From Flavobacterium beibuense (lineage in GTDB: Bacteria > Bacteroidota > Bacteroidia > Flavobacteriales > Flavobacteriaceae), in assembly GCF_004151245.1 (NCBI RefSeq), contig NZ_JUIW01000008.1, positions 1-64,000 of the forward strand: a DNA stretch of 64,000 nucleotides, in the 5' to 3' direction. Below are positions 53,684 to 63,720 of the stretch, piece by piece. The notes under the pieces were generated by a model. That model did not search any database and was not told where the DNA came from. It saw only the letters and a program-made list of their open reading frames with translations. Positions within the stretch are counted from its first letter, which is position 1. Each line of letters starts with the position of its first letter. The translations under genes were made by a program, and so were the position numbers.

Positions 53684-54562
53684 TTATTTTAGGTAAGATC
53701 TTGATTTTACTTTCTGTAAAATTTCTGCTTTAGATACATTAATAACTTGTTTTGCCGGATTGTTACTTCTACCTGGTCTTCCGGACGCATTTAAAAAGCC
53801 CCAACTGCCATCAAAAGTTCCTGTTATCACAGTACCGTCATTTAATTCTAATGTATAGTTGTAATTAATAAACTGCTCATCAGCTGTTTCAGCAAGATTG
53901 ATGCTATTTATGGTAAGCTCAAGGCTTGTAATTGCATCTGTTGTGTATACTTCATTATCAGTATTAAAGGCTATGTAAGCATCTTTAGTACCTGGGTTCT
54001 GCTCTCCAAAAGTAATTGTTTGAGGAGTAGGGAAATCAAGATTGGTTTCACTGGTTTGAAGAGTAGTAAACATAATGTCAGACTCATTTACTATTTCCAT
54101 TTCCTCTCCTTCTCCGGTGGCAGAGTAAGCAAGCAATATCCAGTAATTTACTCCTGTATCGGTTCCTAAATAAAGCATGATGTTATCAGTAGTAGCATAT
54201 TCGGTGCCATCAATAGCAAAAGTATTTACAGTTTGTGGAACCTCATTAACGGTTACTGTTAACTCATCAGTTAATTGTCCATAGGAGGCTTTAATTGTGT
54301 AAGTACCTGTAGCATCAGGTGTCCAAGGACTGGTAATTGCAGTTTGGTTTGCTGTAAGTGTGGCATCTGTTAATGTGTTGCCGTTTTGATCTTTTACAGT
54401 AAATGTAAATGAGCCTTCTCCAATAATAATACTCTCTGTGCTGGAGGTAAGAGTAATAGCCGTTACCTGATTCTCTGAATTATTTCCTGAATCATCATCG
54501 TTATTACACGATGTAAAAGCTGCGGTTGCAGCGAGTGCTAAAAAGTAAATAATTTTTTTCAT
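53684..54562 (-). CDS. Ig-like lipoprotein, paralogue of the neighbouring gene
   Basis: 292 aa. Lipobox FTSC (Cys19) followed by NNDDDSGNN, an acidic stretch like the Bacteroidetes export signal to the cell surface. An Ig-like (BIG2-type) domain spans about residues 33-105 (VTAITLTSSTESIIIGEGSFTF; WTPDATGTYTIKASYG). The C-terminal half is a beta-rich domain (TLELNDGTVITGTFDGSWG). Same plan and same C-terminal motif as the 306-aa gene upstream: a tandem duplication. Confidence 0.82.
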   Translation of the reverse strand: MKKIIYFLALAATAAFTSCNNDDDSGNNSENQVTAITLTSSTESIIIGEGSFTFTVKDQNGNTLTDATLTANQTAITSPWTPDATGTYTIKASYGQLTDELTVTVNEVPQTVNTFAIDGTEYATTDNIMLYLGTDTGVNYWILLAYSATGEGEEMEIVNESDIMFTTLQTSETNLDFPTPQTITFGEQNPGTKDAYIAFNTDNEVYTTDAITSLELTINSINLAETADEQFINYNYTLELNDGTVITGTFDGSWGFLNASGRPGRSNNPAKQVINVSKAEILQKVKSRSYLK

Positions 54563-54638
54563 AACAATAATTAATATTTAGTTAAAATTTAGAAATGCCT
54601 TAGCAATTTATGTGCCAAATTTTTAGATTATTACTAAT

Positions 54639-54665
54639 AAAAAAACCCGCCTAATGGCGGGTTTT
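54639..54665 (-). terminator. Rho-independent terminator between the two Ig-like lipoprotein genes
   Basis: AAAACCCGCC (54642-54651) / GGCGGGTTTT (54656-54665), loop TAAT, T run on the minus strand. It makes the two paralogues separately controllable. Confidence 0.9.
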
Positions 54666-54682
54666 ATATTAAATAAGAAAAA

Positions 54683-55603
54683 TTATTTTCTTAAGTTTTG
54701 AGATTTTGCAACTGTTGTATTTTTAATGCTAATGCCTCTTCCTTGGTTAGTACCATCATACATGCCAGTTTCACCACTATATTCACCATTAATTACAGTG
54801 CCATTAGTTAGCGTGATTGTGTAAGTAGCTTCAAGGTTAGAAGAACCTCCTTCAGTTTCAGCAAACTGTAATGCTGTTATGTTTAGAGTAATATCAGAGA
54901 TAGCCGCAGCTCTTTCAGTTGCGTCAGTAGGTAATAATGCTTCAGAGTTAGCAATAATCCAAGCGTCTAATATGTTAGTGTCTAAAGTAAACTCGCCAGT
55001 AGTTGGGTTTGTAATTGTAAATGTAGGCTCACCAGCTTCGTTTTCTCCAGTTGGTGTAATTGGAAATTGTAAAGTAATGTATAGGTCGTTTGGAAAAGTT
55101 GCTTCTTCTCCTGTTCCTACAACTAAATAAGGATTAAAGTCCCATACAATTACATATTCCCCTTCTGTTTCAGCAGCATATATACCTCTGTATGCAAAAG
55201 CACCAACGTTAGTTTCATAGTTTGTGTCATCTATTACAAATGAATCGCTAGCAACAGGAGTTGTGTCTTCTTCTGTTACAGTAACAGTAACAGATGAAGT
55301 AAGCTCACCTAAAGTAGCAACTACAGTATATTCACCTGCAGTTTCAGCAGTCCATGGGCTAGTTATAGCATTACCATTAGCAGTTAAAGTAGCATTTGTC
55401 ACAGCATCACCATCCTGATCAACTACAGTGAAAGTAACAGCAGTACCAAGATCAACAGATGTTGCACTTGCAGAAAGTGTAATAGCTGTTACTTCGTTTC
55501 CTGTTCCTGGGTTTTCACCATTGTTTCCTGAATCGTCATCACTGCTACATGATGTAAAAGCCGCAGTTGCAGCTACAGCTAAAAAGCAAAAAAGTTTTTT
55601 CAT
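54683..55603 (-). CDS. Ig-like lipoprotein (first of the tandem pair)
   Basis: 306 aa. Lipobox FTSC (Cys19), then SSDDDSGNNGENPG with the acidic export-signal-like run. BIG2-type Ig domain (VTAITLSASATSVDLGTAVTF; WTAETAGEYTVVATLG) and a Glu/Thr-rich beta domain ending in TITLTNGTVINGEYSGETG. Codon use is even and GC slightly higher than neighbours in the Ig part. Probably a surface adhesin or binding protein; ligand unknown. A free terminator separates it from its copy. Confidence 0.82.
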   Translation of the reverse strand: MKKLFCFLAVAATAAFTSCSSDDDSGNNGENPGTGNEVTAITLSASATSVDLGTAVTFTVVDQDGDAVTNATLTANGNAITSPWTAETAGEYTVVATLGELTSSVTVTVTEEDTTPVASDSFVIDDTNYETNVGAFAYRGIYAAETEGEYVIVWDFNPYLVVGTGEEATFPNDLYITLQFPITPTGENEAGEPTFTITNPTTGEFTLDTNILDAWIIANSEALLPTDATERAAAISDITLNITALQFAETEGGSSNLEATYTITLTNGTVINGEYSGETGMYDGTNQGRGISIKNTTVAKSQNLRK

Positions 55604-55825
55604 AATGAAAATTTAAAAATTAATTAATGTTAAGGGTCGTAAAAGTAAAAATAAAACTGAGAATAGAGGGCTTTATTGCAAAAGGGTAGTGTTAAAATTT
55701 AAATTTTGTTCGAATTCCTTTAAAAAGGGAGCTAATTTTCAGGCTTTAACAATTGATTCTGTTTGTGTGATTAAAATTAATTGAGAATTTCGTAATTTTA
55801 CCTCAATTACTAAGACTACTTAACT

Positions 55826-57586
55826 ATGAATGCTACAATAGAAAGCAATCCGTTGATAGAGAGGCTGCCTAAGCACCTTAAACAGTTTATAAAGCCGCAG
55901 GATTATGAGGAATATACACCTATAAATCAGGCGGTGTGGCGCTATGTTATGCGCAAAAATGTAAATTACCTTAGTAAAGTGGCACATAGCTCTTATTTAG
56001 AAGGACTTAAAAAAACAGGTATAGAGATAAACAACATACCAAGCATGTATGGTATGAACAGGATATTAAAGGAAATAGGATGGGCAGCTGTTGCTGTAGA
56101 CGGATTTATTCCGCCTAATGCCTTCATGGAATTCCAGGCTTATAATGTACTTGTAATAGCTTCGGATATCCGTCAGTTAGAGCATATTGAATATACCCCT
56201 GCGCCAGATATTATACATGAAGGAGCCGGTCATGCGCCTATTATTGCAAACCCTGAATATGCAGAATATTTAAGAAGATTTGGTGAAATTGGCTGTAAAG
56301 CCATATCATCAGCCAGGGATTATGAAATATATGAGGCAATACGTTTGCTTTCTATATTAAAAGAAGCTGAAGGTACGCCTCAGGATGAAATTGAAGCTGC
56401 CGAGAAGAGGGTTGACGAATTGCAGAATGATATGGGTGAACTTAGCGAAATGGCACTTATAAGAAACCTTCACTGGTGGACAGTTGAGTACGGACTTATA
56501 GGTACTGTGGAAGATCCTAAGATATATGGTGCCGGATTACTTTCTTCAATTGGGGAGAGTGCTTGGTGTATGACCGATAATGTAAAAAAACTGCCATATG
56601 ATATTAATGCGGCTTACCAAAGCTTTGATATCACTAAACCGCAACCACAACTTTTTGTAACACCCGATTTTGCACATCTTAGCTTAGTACTTGAAGAGTT
56701 TGCCAATAAAATGGCATTACGTACAGGAGGACTTTCCGGTATTCAAAAATTAATTAATTCAAATGCATTAGGTACTATAGAGTTAAGTACAGGAGTACAA
56801 ATATCAGGAGTATTCACAAACGTGATTGAAAGTGAAGGTAAGCCGGTGTATATCCAGGCAACCGGAGGTACGGCTCTTGCTTATAGGGAGAAAGAACTTG
56901 TAGGTCATGGTACAGCTTACCATGCAGAAGGTTTTGGTAGCCCTATTGGTAAGCTTAAGGGTATTAACCTTGCTATTGAGGATATGAGTCCGCGTGATCT
57001 TAAAGCTTATGGTGTATATGAAGGGGAAAGAGTTACCCTTGAATTTGAAGGAGACATAACCGTTAGCGGAGAGATAATTACCGGAACGAGAAACATACAG
57101 GGTAAAATTATACTGATAAGCTTTAAAGATTGTACTGTAACCAATGGGGATAAAGTGTTATTCCAGCCGGAATGGGGTACTTATGATATGGCTGTGGGTA
57201 AAAAAGTGGTTTCTGCTTATTCAGGCCCGGCCGATGTAAACAGTTTTGATCTTATAACACACGTTCCTTCAAGCAAAACTATAAAAGCTAAAAAATCGGC
57301 CCAAAAGGAAGAACTGGAAGGACTGTATCAAAATATAAGAAATATCAGAGATGGTGTTGCTAATACTATTAGCATTGAAGATATATTTAAGAAGCTTAAG
57401 GAAAACCATTCTAACGACTGGTTATTATCGGTAGAAATTACTGAGCTCCTTAACCAAAACAAACAACAGGAGTTACTTAATGAAGTGCTGTTACATCTTG
57501 ATGAGGTTAAAAAGAAACGTCCGGAAATAGCTCATTTAATTGAGGGCGGACTTGAACTTATATTTGAAAAAGAAAAAATATCCTAA
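55826..57586 (+). CDS. Aromatic amino acid hydroxylase (phenylalanine 4-monooxygenase-like) with C-terminal extension
   Basis: 586 aa. The catalytic domain occupies about residues 1-300: pterin/iron site PDIIHEGAGHAPII (H131, E132, H136) and the third iron ligand Glu in WWTVEYGLIGT. It would hydroxylate Phe (or Trp) with tetrahydropterin and O2. Bacterial enzymes of this kind are usually ~260-300 aa; here ~285 extra residues follow (strand-rich, GGTALAYREKELVGHGTAYH; then a helical Lys/Glu part). The extension is common in Bacteroidetes and unexplained. Own terminator downstream. Confidence 0.92.
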   Translation: MNATIESNPLIERLPKHLKQFIKPQDYEEYTPINQAVWRYVMRKNVNYLSKVAHSSYLEGLKKTGIEINNIPSMYGMNRILKEIGWAAVAVDGFIPPNAFMEFQAYNVLVIASDIRQLEHIEYTPAPDIIHEGAGHAPIIANPEYAEYLRRFGEIGCKAISSARDYEIYEAIRLLSILKEAEGTPQDEIEAAEKRVDELQNDMGELSEMALIRNLHWWTVEYGLIGTVEDPKIYGAGLLSSIGESAWCMTDNVKKLPYDINAAYQSFDITKPQPQLFVTPDFAHLSLVLEEFANKMALRTGGLSGIQKLINSNALGTIELSTGVQISGVFTNVIESEGKPVYIQATGGTALAYREKELVGHGTAYHAEGFGSPIGKLKGINLAIEDMSPRDLKAYGVYEGERVTLEFEGDITVSGEIITGTRNIQGKIILISFKDCTVTNGDKVLFQPEWGTYDMAVGKKVVSAYSGPADVNSFDLITHVPSSKTIKAKKSAQKEELEGLYQNIRNIRDGVANTISIEDIFKKLKENHSNDWLLSVEITELLNQNKQQELLNEVLLHLDEVKKKRPEIAHLIEGGLELIFEKEKIS

Positions 57587-57590
57587 CAAT

Positions 57591-57617
57591 AAAAAGAGCG
57601 CTTTAAGCGCTCTTTTT
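57591..57617. terminator. Bidirectional terminator between convergent genes
   Basis: AAAAAGAGCGCTT (57591-57603) / AAGCGCTCTTTTT (57605-57617); touches the stop codon of the GSCFA gene. Confidence 0.92.
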
Positions 57618-58569
57618 ATTTAAATGTAATATGCGGATGCTTATCTTTTAAGGATTTTGCCTTTTGTTCCAGTTTTAAAAGAAAGTTTTTGTGTTGTTCC
57701 GATTCAGGATTAAATGAGCGGTGCTGTATTCCTTTTTGCACCGTGTCCACTTCTTTCATTGTAGCAAATGCTTCCGGTTTAATGTGGCTTTCTGCAAAAC
57801 GTTCCCATATATAGTCTATAGCTACCTGGTTAGGATGTATCATATCTTCTGCATAAAAGCGATAATCCCTTAGTTCGTCCATCATTATTTCATAAGAAGG
57901 GAAGTAAGAAAGGTTTTCTTTTACTTCTGTTATAGCCTCATGTACTGCACTTATAAGGTTTGATTTGCTCCATTGGTTTTCAATAAAACCATCTTTAATA
58001 TGCCTTACAGGGGAAACTGTAAAAATTATATTTACAGAAGGGTTAATACTTTTCACGCTATTGACAATACCTCTTAATGCTTCTTTAATTGAAGTGATAT
58101 CTAATAACTCTTTTGTAAATTCTTTTTGAGGAACCTTATGGCAATTGGCAACAAGCTCATTTTTTTGATTGTAGCGATATACCCATGCTGTGCCTAAAGT
58201 TATAATAAGATGAGAGGCTATTTTAAGCTTGCTGAGCGTGTTTTTAGTCGCGTTATTAAGATTTGTTAGGAGTTCTTCTTTATCTGTGCTGCTAAGGTCT
58301 GAATGAGTGTCAAAGCAATGCCAGCGTTCGTTGTGATAAAAGATGTCTGCTTCGGTAAATTCTTTGGCTGATAAAGAATAGTCAATAAACTTTTTAAGGG
58401 CAACAGGATGAAACAGTATGCCGAAAGGATTGATGGTGTTTTGAAATTTAAAGTAATTAAATTTCTCTCCCATATTTACTGCAAAGCAAGAACCCAAAGA
58501 CACTGTCTCAGAATCATAACTAATTGGATTGTTACTTTTTGAAACAGGTATTTGGGTTCTGAATTGCAT
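57616..58569 (-). CDS. GSCFA-domain protein
   Basis: 317 aa. The GSCFA motif that names the family is at residues ~27-31 (VSLGSCFAVNMGEKF), with HNERWHCFDTHSDLS, LIITLGTAWVYRY and FTVSPVRHIKDGFIENQWSK, and HPNQVAIDYIWERF near the C-terminus. The fold resembles SGNH/GDSL hydrolases (Ser in GSCFA, Asp/His in DMIHP). Substrate unknown. It starts 6 bp after the alaS stop, on the same strand, probably co-transcribed. Confidence 0.93.
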   Translation of the reverse strand: MQFRTQIPVSKSNNPISYDSETVSLGSCFAVNMGEKFNYFKFQNTINPFGILFHPVALKKFIDYSLSAKEFTEADIFYHNERWHCFDTHSDLSSTDKEELLTNLNNATKNTLSKLKIASHLIITLGTAWVYRYNQKNELVANCHKVPQKEFTKELLDITSIKEALRGIVNSVKSINPSVNIIFTVSPVRHIKDGFIENQWSKSNLISAVHEAITEVKENLSYFPSYEIMMDELRDYRFYAEDMIHPNQVAIDYIWERFAESHIKPEAFATMKEVDTVQKGIQHRSFNPESEQHKNFLLKLEQKAKSLKDKHPHITFK

Positions 58570-58575
58570 GTTTTA

Positions 58576-61203
58576 TTATTTTATAAAATCTGCTGCTGCT
58601 GCCAGGGCATCATTTATACCGTTTACGTTTTTACCACCTGCAGTAGCAAAGAACGGCTGTCCGCCACCGCCGCCCTGGATATGTTTACCCAGTTCGCGTA
58701 CTACTTGCCCTGCGTTAAGGCCTTTTTCTGCTACAAGCTCTTTAGATATATAGCAGGTTAACATTGGTTTGTCGTCCTGTGCTGTAGCAAGTACAATAAA
58801 CAGGTTGGTGCCAAGGTTACCTAATTCATAAACAAGATCTTTAGCTCCTGCAGGATCAAGATCTACCTGTTTAGCTAAAAACTTAACCCCGTTTATTTCC
58901 TGTATCTCGGTAGCAAGTTCGCCTTTAAGATTTTTAGCTTTGTCTTTCAACAGGGCTTCAATCTGCTTTTTAAGCCTGGTGTTCTCGTCTTGTAATGAAG
59001 CTACAGCCTTAAGGGTGTCCTGCGGATTTTTAAGTGCGGCCTTAATTTCGTTAAGCGCATTTTCCTGAGAAGCAAAATGTTCTTTTACTGCCTCGTTAGT
59101 AATAGCCTCAATACGGCGTATACCTGCTGCAACCGCGCTTTCGCTAACAATTTTAAAGTACCATATATCGGCAGTATTCTTTACGTGTATACCACCACAA
59201 AGCTCCATGCTTTCACCAAATTTAATAGCACGTACATTATCGCCGTATTTTTCGCCGAATAATGCCATTGCGCCTTCTTCTATTGCCTGTTGGAACGGTA
59301 TGCTTCTTCTCTCAATTAACGGAAGGTGTTCCTGTATTCTTGCGTTTACAAAGTCTTCTACTTCTTTAAGTTCTTCGTCAGTTACTTTAGAGAAGTGAGA
59401 AAAGTCAAAACGAAGGTAGTTAGGGCTTACCAACGATCCTTTCTGCTCAACATGCGTACCCAATACACTTCTTAATGCCTGGTGAAGCAGGTGAGTAGCG
59501 GAGTGGTTGCTAGCAGAATCGTTTCTAAGCTTTTCATCTACCACGGCAGTATAAGTACCGTTTACGTTTTCAGGTAGTTTTTTAGTAATATGAAGGATAA
59601 GGTTGTTTTCTTTTTTGGTGTCTATAACCTCAATGGTTTCGTTTGCAGAAACAAGCTTTCCTTTATCACCTACCTGTCCACCTCCTTCCGGATAGAAAGG
59701 GGTGTCACTTAATACAATCTGATAAATTATTCCGTCTTTTTTAGAGTCAACTTTACGGTAACGGGTTATTTTTACCTCATTTTCCAGTTGGTCATACCCC
59801 ACAAAAGTTTCGGTGTTACCTTGGGTAAGAATAGTCCAGTCGGCAGTCGAAACTTCCGATGCCGCTCTCGATCTTGCTTTTTGTTCCTGCATAGCCGCTT
59901 CAAAACCGGCTTCGTCAAGATTGTATCCTTTTTCCCTTAAGATAAGGGCAGTTAAGTCGATAGGGAAACCAAAAGTGTCATAAAGCTCGAATGCTTTTTG
60001 TCCTGAAACCGTTTTGCCTTCGGTAGAGGCAATTACGTTTTCAAGTAACTGTAATCCCTGGTCAAGCGTTCTAAGGAAAGAGGTTTCTTCTTCACGGATT
60101 ACATTTTGAACCAGTGTTTTCTGAGTTTTGATTTCAGGGAAGAATTCGCCCATTTGACTGCTTAATGTATCAACAAGCTCAAAAATGAATGGCTCTTTCT
60201 TATCAAGGAAAGTAAATCCGTAACGGATTGCCCTTCTTAATATCCTCCTGATAACATAACCTGCACCATTGTTAGATGGCAGCTGCCCGTCGGCAATGGC
60301 AAATGCCACGGCTCTAACGTGGTCAGCAATAACACGAATGGCAATGTTTAATTTATCTTCCTCTTCGTTAGAAGCTTTTATAGTATATTTTTTGCCTGTA
60401 AGGCTTTCGATTTTTTGGATGAGCGGAGTAAACACATCTGTATCATAGTTAGACTGAACCCCCTGTAGAACCATACAAAGACGCTCAAACCCCATGCCCG
60501 TATCAACGTGTTGAGCAGGTAGTTTTTCAAGTGAACCGTCTGCCTTGCGGTTAAACTCCATGAATACGTTATTCCATATCTCTACAACCTGTGGGTGGTC
60601 TGCATTTACAAGGTCACGGCCGGATTTTTGTGTTTTCTCTTCAGCAGAACGGATGTCAACGTGAATCTCGCTGCAAGGCCCGCAAGGACCCTGATCACCC
60701 ATTTCCCAGAAGTTGTCTTTTTTACTTCCCATAAGGATTCGGTCTTCCGATATAAGTTCTTTCCATATATCATAAGCCTCCTGATCCATTGGGAGATTGT
60801 CTTCTTTATTACCTTCAAATACAGTAACATAAAGAATGTCTTTGTCTATTTTATAAACTTCAGTCAGCAATTCCCAGGCCCAGTGTATCGCTTCTTTTTT
60901 AAAGTAATCGCCAAAGCTCCAGTTACCAAGCATTTCAAACATGGTATGGTGGTAAGTATCTATACCTACTTCTTCAAGGTCATTGTGCTTGCCCGAAACG
61001 CGAAGGCATTTTTGGGTATCGGCTATCCTTTTGCTTTTTGGAGTACCGTTACCTAAAAAGAATTCCTTAAACTGTGCCATACCCGAGTTATTGAACATTA
61101 GGGTAGGGTCGTCTTTAGTAACGATAGGTGCAGAAGGAACTATTAGGTGGTCCCTGTCTTTAAAAAAATCTAAAAATTGCTTCCTGATATCCTGAGATTT
61201 CAT
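58576..61203 (-). CDS. alaS: Alanyl-tRNA synthetase
   Basis: 875 aa. Charges tRNA-Ala. Class II core: [33 protein letters not shown] (core [13 protein letters not shown]), [20 protein letters not shown], then [17 protein letters not shown]. Editing domain with the zinc/editing site [11 protein letters not shown] and [11 protein letters not shown]. The DHHA1 tail ends [21 protein letters not shown]. Full length. GSCFA follows by 6 bp. Confidence 0.99.
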   Translation of the reverse strand: MKSQDIRKQFLDFFKDRDHLIVPSAPIVTKDDPTLMFNNSGMAQFKEFFLGNGTPKSKRIADTQKCLRVSGKHNDLEEVGIDTYHHTMFEMLGNWSFGDYFKKEAIHWAWELLTEVYKIDKDILYVTVFEGNKEDNLPMDQEAYDIWKELISEDRILMGSKKDNFWEMGDQGPCGPCSEIHVDIRSAEEKTQKSGRDLVNADHPQVVEIWNNVFMEFNRKADGSLEKLPAQHVDTGMGFERLCMVLQGVQSNYDTDVFTPLIQKIESLTGKKYTIKASNEEEDKLNIAIRVIADHVRAVAFAIADGQLPSNNGAGYVIRRILRRAIRYGFTFLDKKEPFIFELVDTLSSQMGEFFPEIKTQKTLVQNVIREEETSFLRTLDQGLQLLENVIASTEGKTVSGQKAFELYDTFGFPIDLTALILREKGYNLDEAGFEAAMQEQKARSRAASEVSTADWTILTQGNTETFVGYDQLENEVKITRYRKVDSKKDGIIYQIVLSDTPFYPEGGGQVGDKGKLVSANETIEVIDTKKENNLILHITKKLPENVNGTYTAVVDEKLRNDSASNHSATHLLHQALRSVLGTHVEQKGSLVSPNYLRFDFSHFSKVTDEELKEVEDFVNARIQEHLPLIERRSIPFQQAIEEGAMALFGEKYGDNVRAIKFGESMELCGGIHVKNTADIWYFKIVSESAVAAGIRRIEAITNEAVKEHFASQENALNEIKAALKNPQDTLKAVASLQDENTRLKKQIEALLKDKAKNLKGELATEIQEINGVKFLAKQVDLDPAGAKDLVYELGNLGTNLFIVLATAQDDKPMLTCYISKELVAEKGLNAGQVVRELGKHIQGGGGGQPFFATAGGKNVNGINDALAAAADFIK

Positions 61204-61287
61204 GCCTTTATGAAAATGTTTATGTTTTTATAATTAAAAAAAAGGATGGTTGGCTTAAAAAAACCACTGCAAAACCGTAACATTTGC

Positions 61288-61295
61288 TAAATTTG
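61288..61295 (+). promoter_or_regulatory. Bacteroidetes -7 box for the M23 peptidase operon
   Basis: TAAATTTG, exact TAnnTTTG, 66 bp before the M23 gene, in the 158-bp gap divergent from alaS. No TTG at -33. Confidence 0.4.
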
Positions 61296-61361
61296 TTCGT
61301 TTATCAAATTACCGATTTTACAACCTTTATTGTAAGGTGCAAAAATAGAATAAATTAGAAC

Positions 61362-62339
61362 ATGGCGAAGGTAAAATATTATTACGACACAGAAAATCTG
61401 GCGTATCGTAAAATTAAGCCCAAAAAAGGTAAAAGCCTGGGTGTAGTGGCACTTTTTCTGGTGTCGTCTGCACTTTTTGGTTTTTTATCGTTTGTGGTGC
61501 TTTTAAATACACCTTTTTTTGAAACCCCTAAAGATAAGCTTCAGGCCAGGGAGATTGAAAACCTTAAAGTTAATTACGAGATTTTAAATAAGCGGATGGA
61601 AGAAGCCAATGAGGTTCTTGCTGCCATAGAGGAAAGGGATAATAACCTGTACCGCGCTTACTTTAATACATCTCCAATTCCTGATGAGCAACGTAAAGCG
61701 GGCTTTGGGGGTGTAAACCGCTACAAGGAACTGGAAGGGTTTAACAATACTAAACTGGTAAGAAATACTACAGAACGCCTGGATGTTTTGTCTAAAGAGC
61801 TTGTTGTGCAGTCTAAATCGCTTGATGAGATTGCCAAACTTGCTAAAGATAAACAACAACTGCTGGCAGCAATCCCGGCAATACAGCCTGTAAAGAATGA
61901 AGACTTGCGGCATATGGCATCTGGTTTTGGTTACAGGAGCGACCCGTTTACTAAAATCAGGAAGTTTCATGCGGGCATGGACTTTTCGGCAAAAACCGGA
62001 ACCCCTATTTATGCTACCGGAGACGGTGTGGTACAACGTGCCGATAACAGGGCTACAGGTTATGGTAACCATATTGTAATTAAGCATGGCTTTGGCTATG
62101 AAACCCTTTATGCACACCTAAGCAAATACAATGTAAAGGTGGGGCAAAAGGTAAAAAGGGGAGATGTAATAGGCTTTGTGGGTAGCACAGGCCGATCTGA
62201 AGCGCCACACCTTCACTATGAGGTGCATAAAGGAGGAGAGGTTATTAATCCTATAAACTTCTATTACGGAAACATTTCTGCACAGGAGTACATTTTAATT
62301 TCTAAATTAGCTAATCAGGAAAACCAATCGCTTGACTAA
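61362..62339 (+). CDS. M23-family metallopeptidase, membrane-anchored
   Basis: 325 aa. A short cytoplasmic start (KVKYYYDTENLAYRKIKPKKG), one membrane segment (VVALFLVSSALFGFLSFVVLL), a coiled region, then the peptidase M23 (LytM) domain: FHAGMDFSAKTGTPIYATGDGVV with the first His/Asp, and APHLHYEVHKGG with HxH. LytM enzymes cut peptide cross-links in cell wall. TAA of this gene and ATG of the MerR gene overlap (TAATG), so the two are translationally coupled. Confidence 0.94.
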   Translation: MAKVKYYYDTENLAYRKIKPKKGKSLGVVALFLVSSALFGFLSFVVLLNTPFFETPKDKLQAREIENLKVNYEILNKRMEEANEVLAAIEERDNNLYRAYFNTSPIPDEQRKAGFGGVNRYKELEGFNNTKLVRNTTERLDVLSKELVVQSKSLDEIAKLAKDKQQLLAAIPAIQPVKNEDLRHMASGFGYRSDPFTKIRKFHAGMDFSAKTGTPIYATGDGVVQRADNRATGYGNHIVIKHGFGYETLYAHLSKYNVKVGQKVKRGDVIGFVGSTGRSEAPHLHYEVHKGGEVINPINFYYGNISAQEYILISKLANQENQSLD

Positions 62340-62668
62340 TGCATCTAGACCTGCCTGAAAAAAGATATTATACTATTGGCGAACTTGCCACAGCTTTTGA
62401 TGTAAATACATCCCTAATTCGTTTTTGGGATAAGGAATTTGATATCCTTAAGCCAAAAAAGAATGCAAAGGGTAACAGGATGTTTACTCCGGAGGATGTT
62501 AAAAACCTGCAACTTATCTATCATTTGGTAAAAGAGAGAGGCTTTACCCTGGAGGGTGCAAAAGTGCACTTAAAGGAAGGCCAGAAAAAAACTCTGGATA
62601 AGTTTGAGATAATTCGTAAATTAGAGGCTATCAAAACAAGTTTATTAAACATTAAAAACGAACTTTAA
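62339..62668 (+). CDS. MerR-family transcriptional regulator
   Basis: 109 aa. N-terminal MerR helix-turn-helix (YYTIGELATAFDVNTSLIRFWDKEF, core TIGELATAFDVN), then RMFTPEDVKNLQLIYHLVKERGFTLEGAKVHL. No Cys-rich metal-binding tail, and the effector domain is almost absent, which fits the short MerR proteins that follow M23 peptidases in Bacteroidetes. It overlaps the M23 gene by one base and precedes lemA by 13 bp. Confidence 0.92.
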   Translation: MHLDLPEKRYYTIGELATAFDVNTSLIRFWDKEFDILKPKKNAKGNRMFTPEDVKNLQLIYHLVKERGFTLEGAKVHLKEGQKKTLDKFEIIRKLEAIKTSLLNIKNEL

Positions 62669-62681
62669 AAAACAAACACAA

Positions 62682-63269
62682 ATGAAAAAGTGGATTATTG
62701 CTATTGTGGTACTTGCAATTCTGGGTATTTGGGTTGCTTCATCTTATAATGGATTAGTATCTGTAAGAGCTAACGCAAAAACGGCATGGGCTAATGTAGA
62801 GAGTAGCTATCAAAGAAGAAATGACCTTATTGGCAATCTTGTTAAAACAGTACAGGGTGCAGCAGATTTTGAAAGAAGCACATTAACAGAAGTAGTTGAA
62901 GCACGTGCTAAAGCTACAGCGGTTACTATAGACCCTGCTAATATTACACCGGAACAATTAGCGCAGTTTCAACAGGCTCAAAATGGAGTTTCAGGAGCTT
63001 TATCAAGATTATTGGTTTCTGTTGAGCGTTATCCTGAATTAAAAGCGAATCAAAATTTCCTTGCTTTACAGTCTCAGCTTGAAGGTACAGAAAACAGAAT
63101 TAATGTAGCAAGAGACAGATACAACGAGGCTGTAAATACCTATGATGTTAAAAAACACAAATTTCCAACTGTGATTTTTGCAAACCTGTTTGGCTTTGAA
63201 GATATGCCAAGGTTCAAATCAGAGGAAGGAGCTGAAAAAGCACCGGATGTTGAATTTAACTTTAAATAA
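62682..63269 (+). CDS. LemA-family protein
   Basis: 195 aa. A single N-terminal membrane helix (IIAIVVLAILGIWVASSYNGLV) then the LemA helical bundle: AKTAWANVESSYQRRNDLIGNLVKTVQGAADFER (core VESSYQRRNDLIGNLV) and LEGTENRINVARDRYNEAVNTYD. LemA proteins often occur with TPM-domain (YgcG) proteins, as they do here with the next two genes. Function unknown. Confidence 0.95.
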   Translation: MKKWIIAIVVLAILGIWVASSYNGLVSVRANAKTAWANVESSYQRRNDLIGNLVKTVQGAADFERSTLTEVVEARAKATAVTIDPANITPEQLAQFQQAQNGVSGALSRLLVSVERYPELKANQNFLALQSQLEGTENRINVARDRYNEAVNTYDVKKHKFPTVIFANLFGFEDMPRFKSEEGAEKAPDVEFNFK

Positions 63270-63282
63270 GAAAATATAAAAG

Positions 63283-63720
63283 ATGTCTGTAACCGAAGAA
63301 TTTTTAACTCCGGAAGAAGAAAAAGAAATTGTTGAAGCAATTGTTTTAGCAGAAAAGAATACTTCAGGAGAAATAAGGGTACATATCGAAAATCATTCAG
63401 AAAAACCTCCACTCGAAAGAGCTCAGGAGGTTTTTTATCAATTAGGCATGGAGGCTACAGCTGCGCGTAACGGAGTTTTGTTTTACGTAGGGGTTAGCGA
63501 TCATACCTTTGCCATAATAGGCGATGAGGGTATTGATAAGGTAGTTGAGGATGATTTTTGGAACAGTACCAAGGATTTAGTTATTTCTAACTTTAAAGAG
63601 AAAAGATATAAGGATGGTTTGGTAAAAGGAATATTAAAGGCAGGAGAACGCTTAAAGAGCTATTTTCCTTATGCTGATGATGATGAAAACGAACTGTCTA
63701 ACGAAATTTCAAAAAGCTAA
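63283..63720 (+). CDS. TPM-domain protein (short form)
   Basis: 145 aa. TPM_phosphatase-like domain: EKEIVEAIVLAEKNTSGEIRVHIENHSE, VLFYVGVSDHTFAIIGDEGIDKVVEDDFWN (core FAIIGDEGIDKVV). No signal peptide, so cytoplasmic or membrane-linked by partners. 13 bp after lemA; the following gene begins one base after its stop. TPM domains of plants have acid-phosphatase activity; that is not known here. Confidence 0.92.
   Translation: MSVTEEFLTPEEEKEIVEAIVLAEKNTSGEIRVHIENHSEKPPLERAQEVFYQLGMEATAARNGVLFYVGVSDHTFAIIGDEGIDKVVEDDFWNSTKDLVISNFKEKRYKDGLVKGILKAGERLKSYFPYADDDENELSNEISKS

Noticed and set aside
60595..61056. 153-aa open frame on the plus strand
   Set aside because: Opposite alaS core motifs; shadow.
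61584..62117. 177-aa open frame on the minus strand
   Set aside because: Opposite the M23 peptidase coding region, whose motifs are clear; no domain seen.
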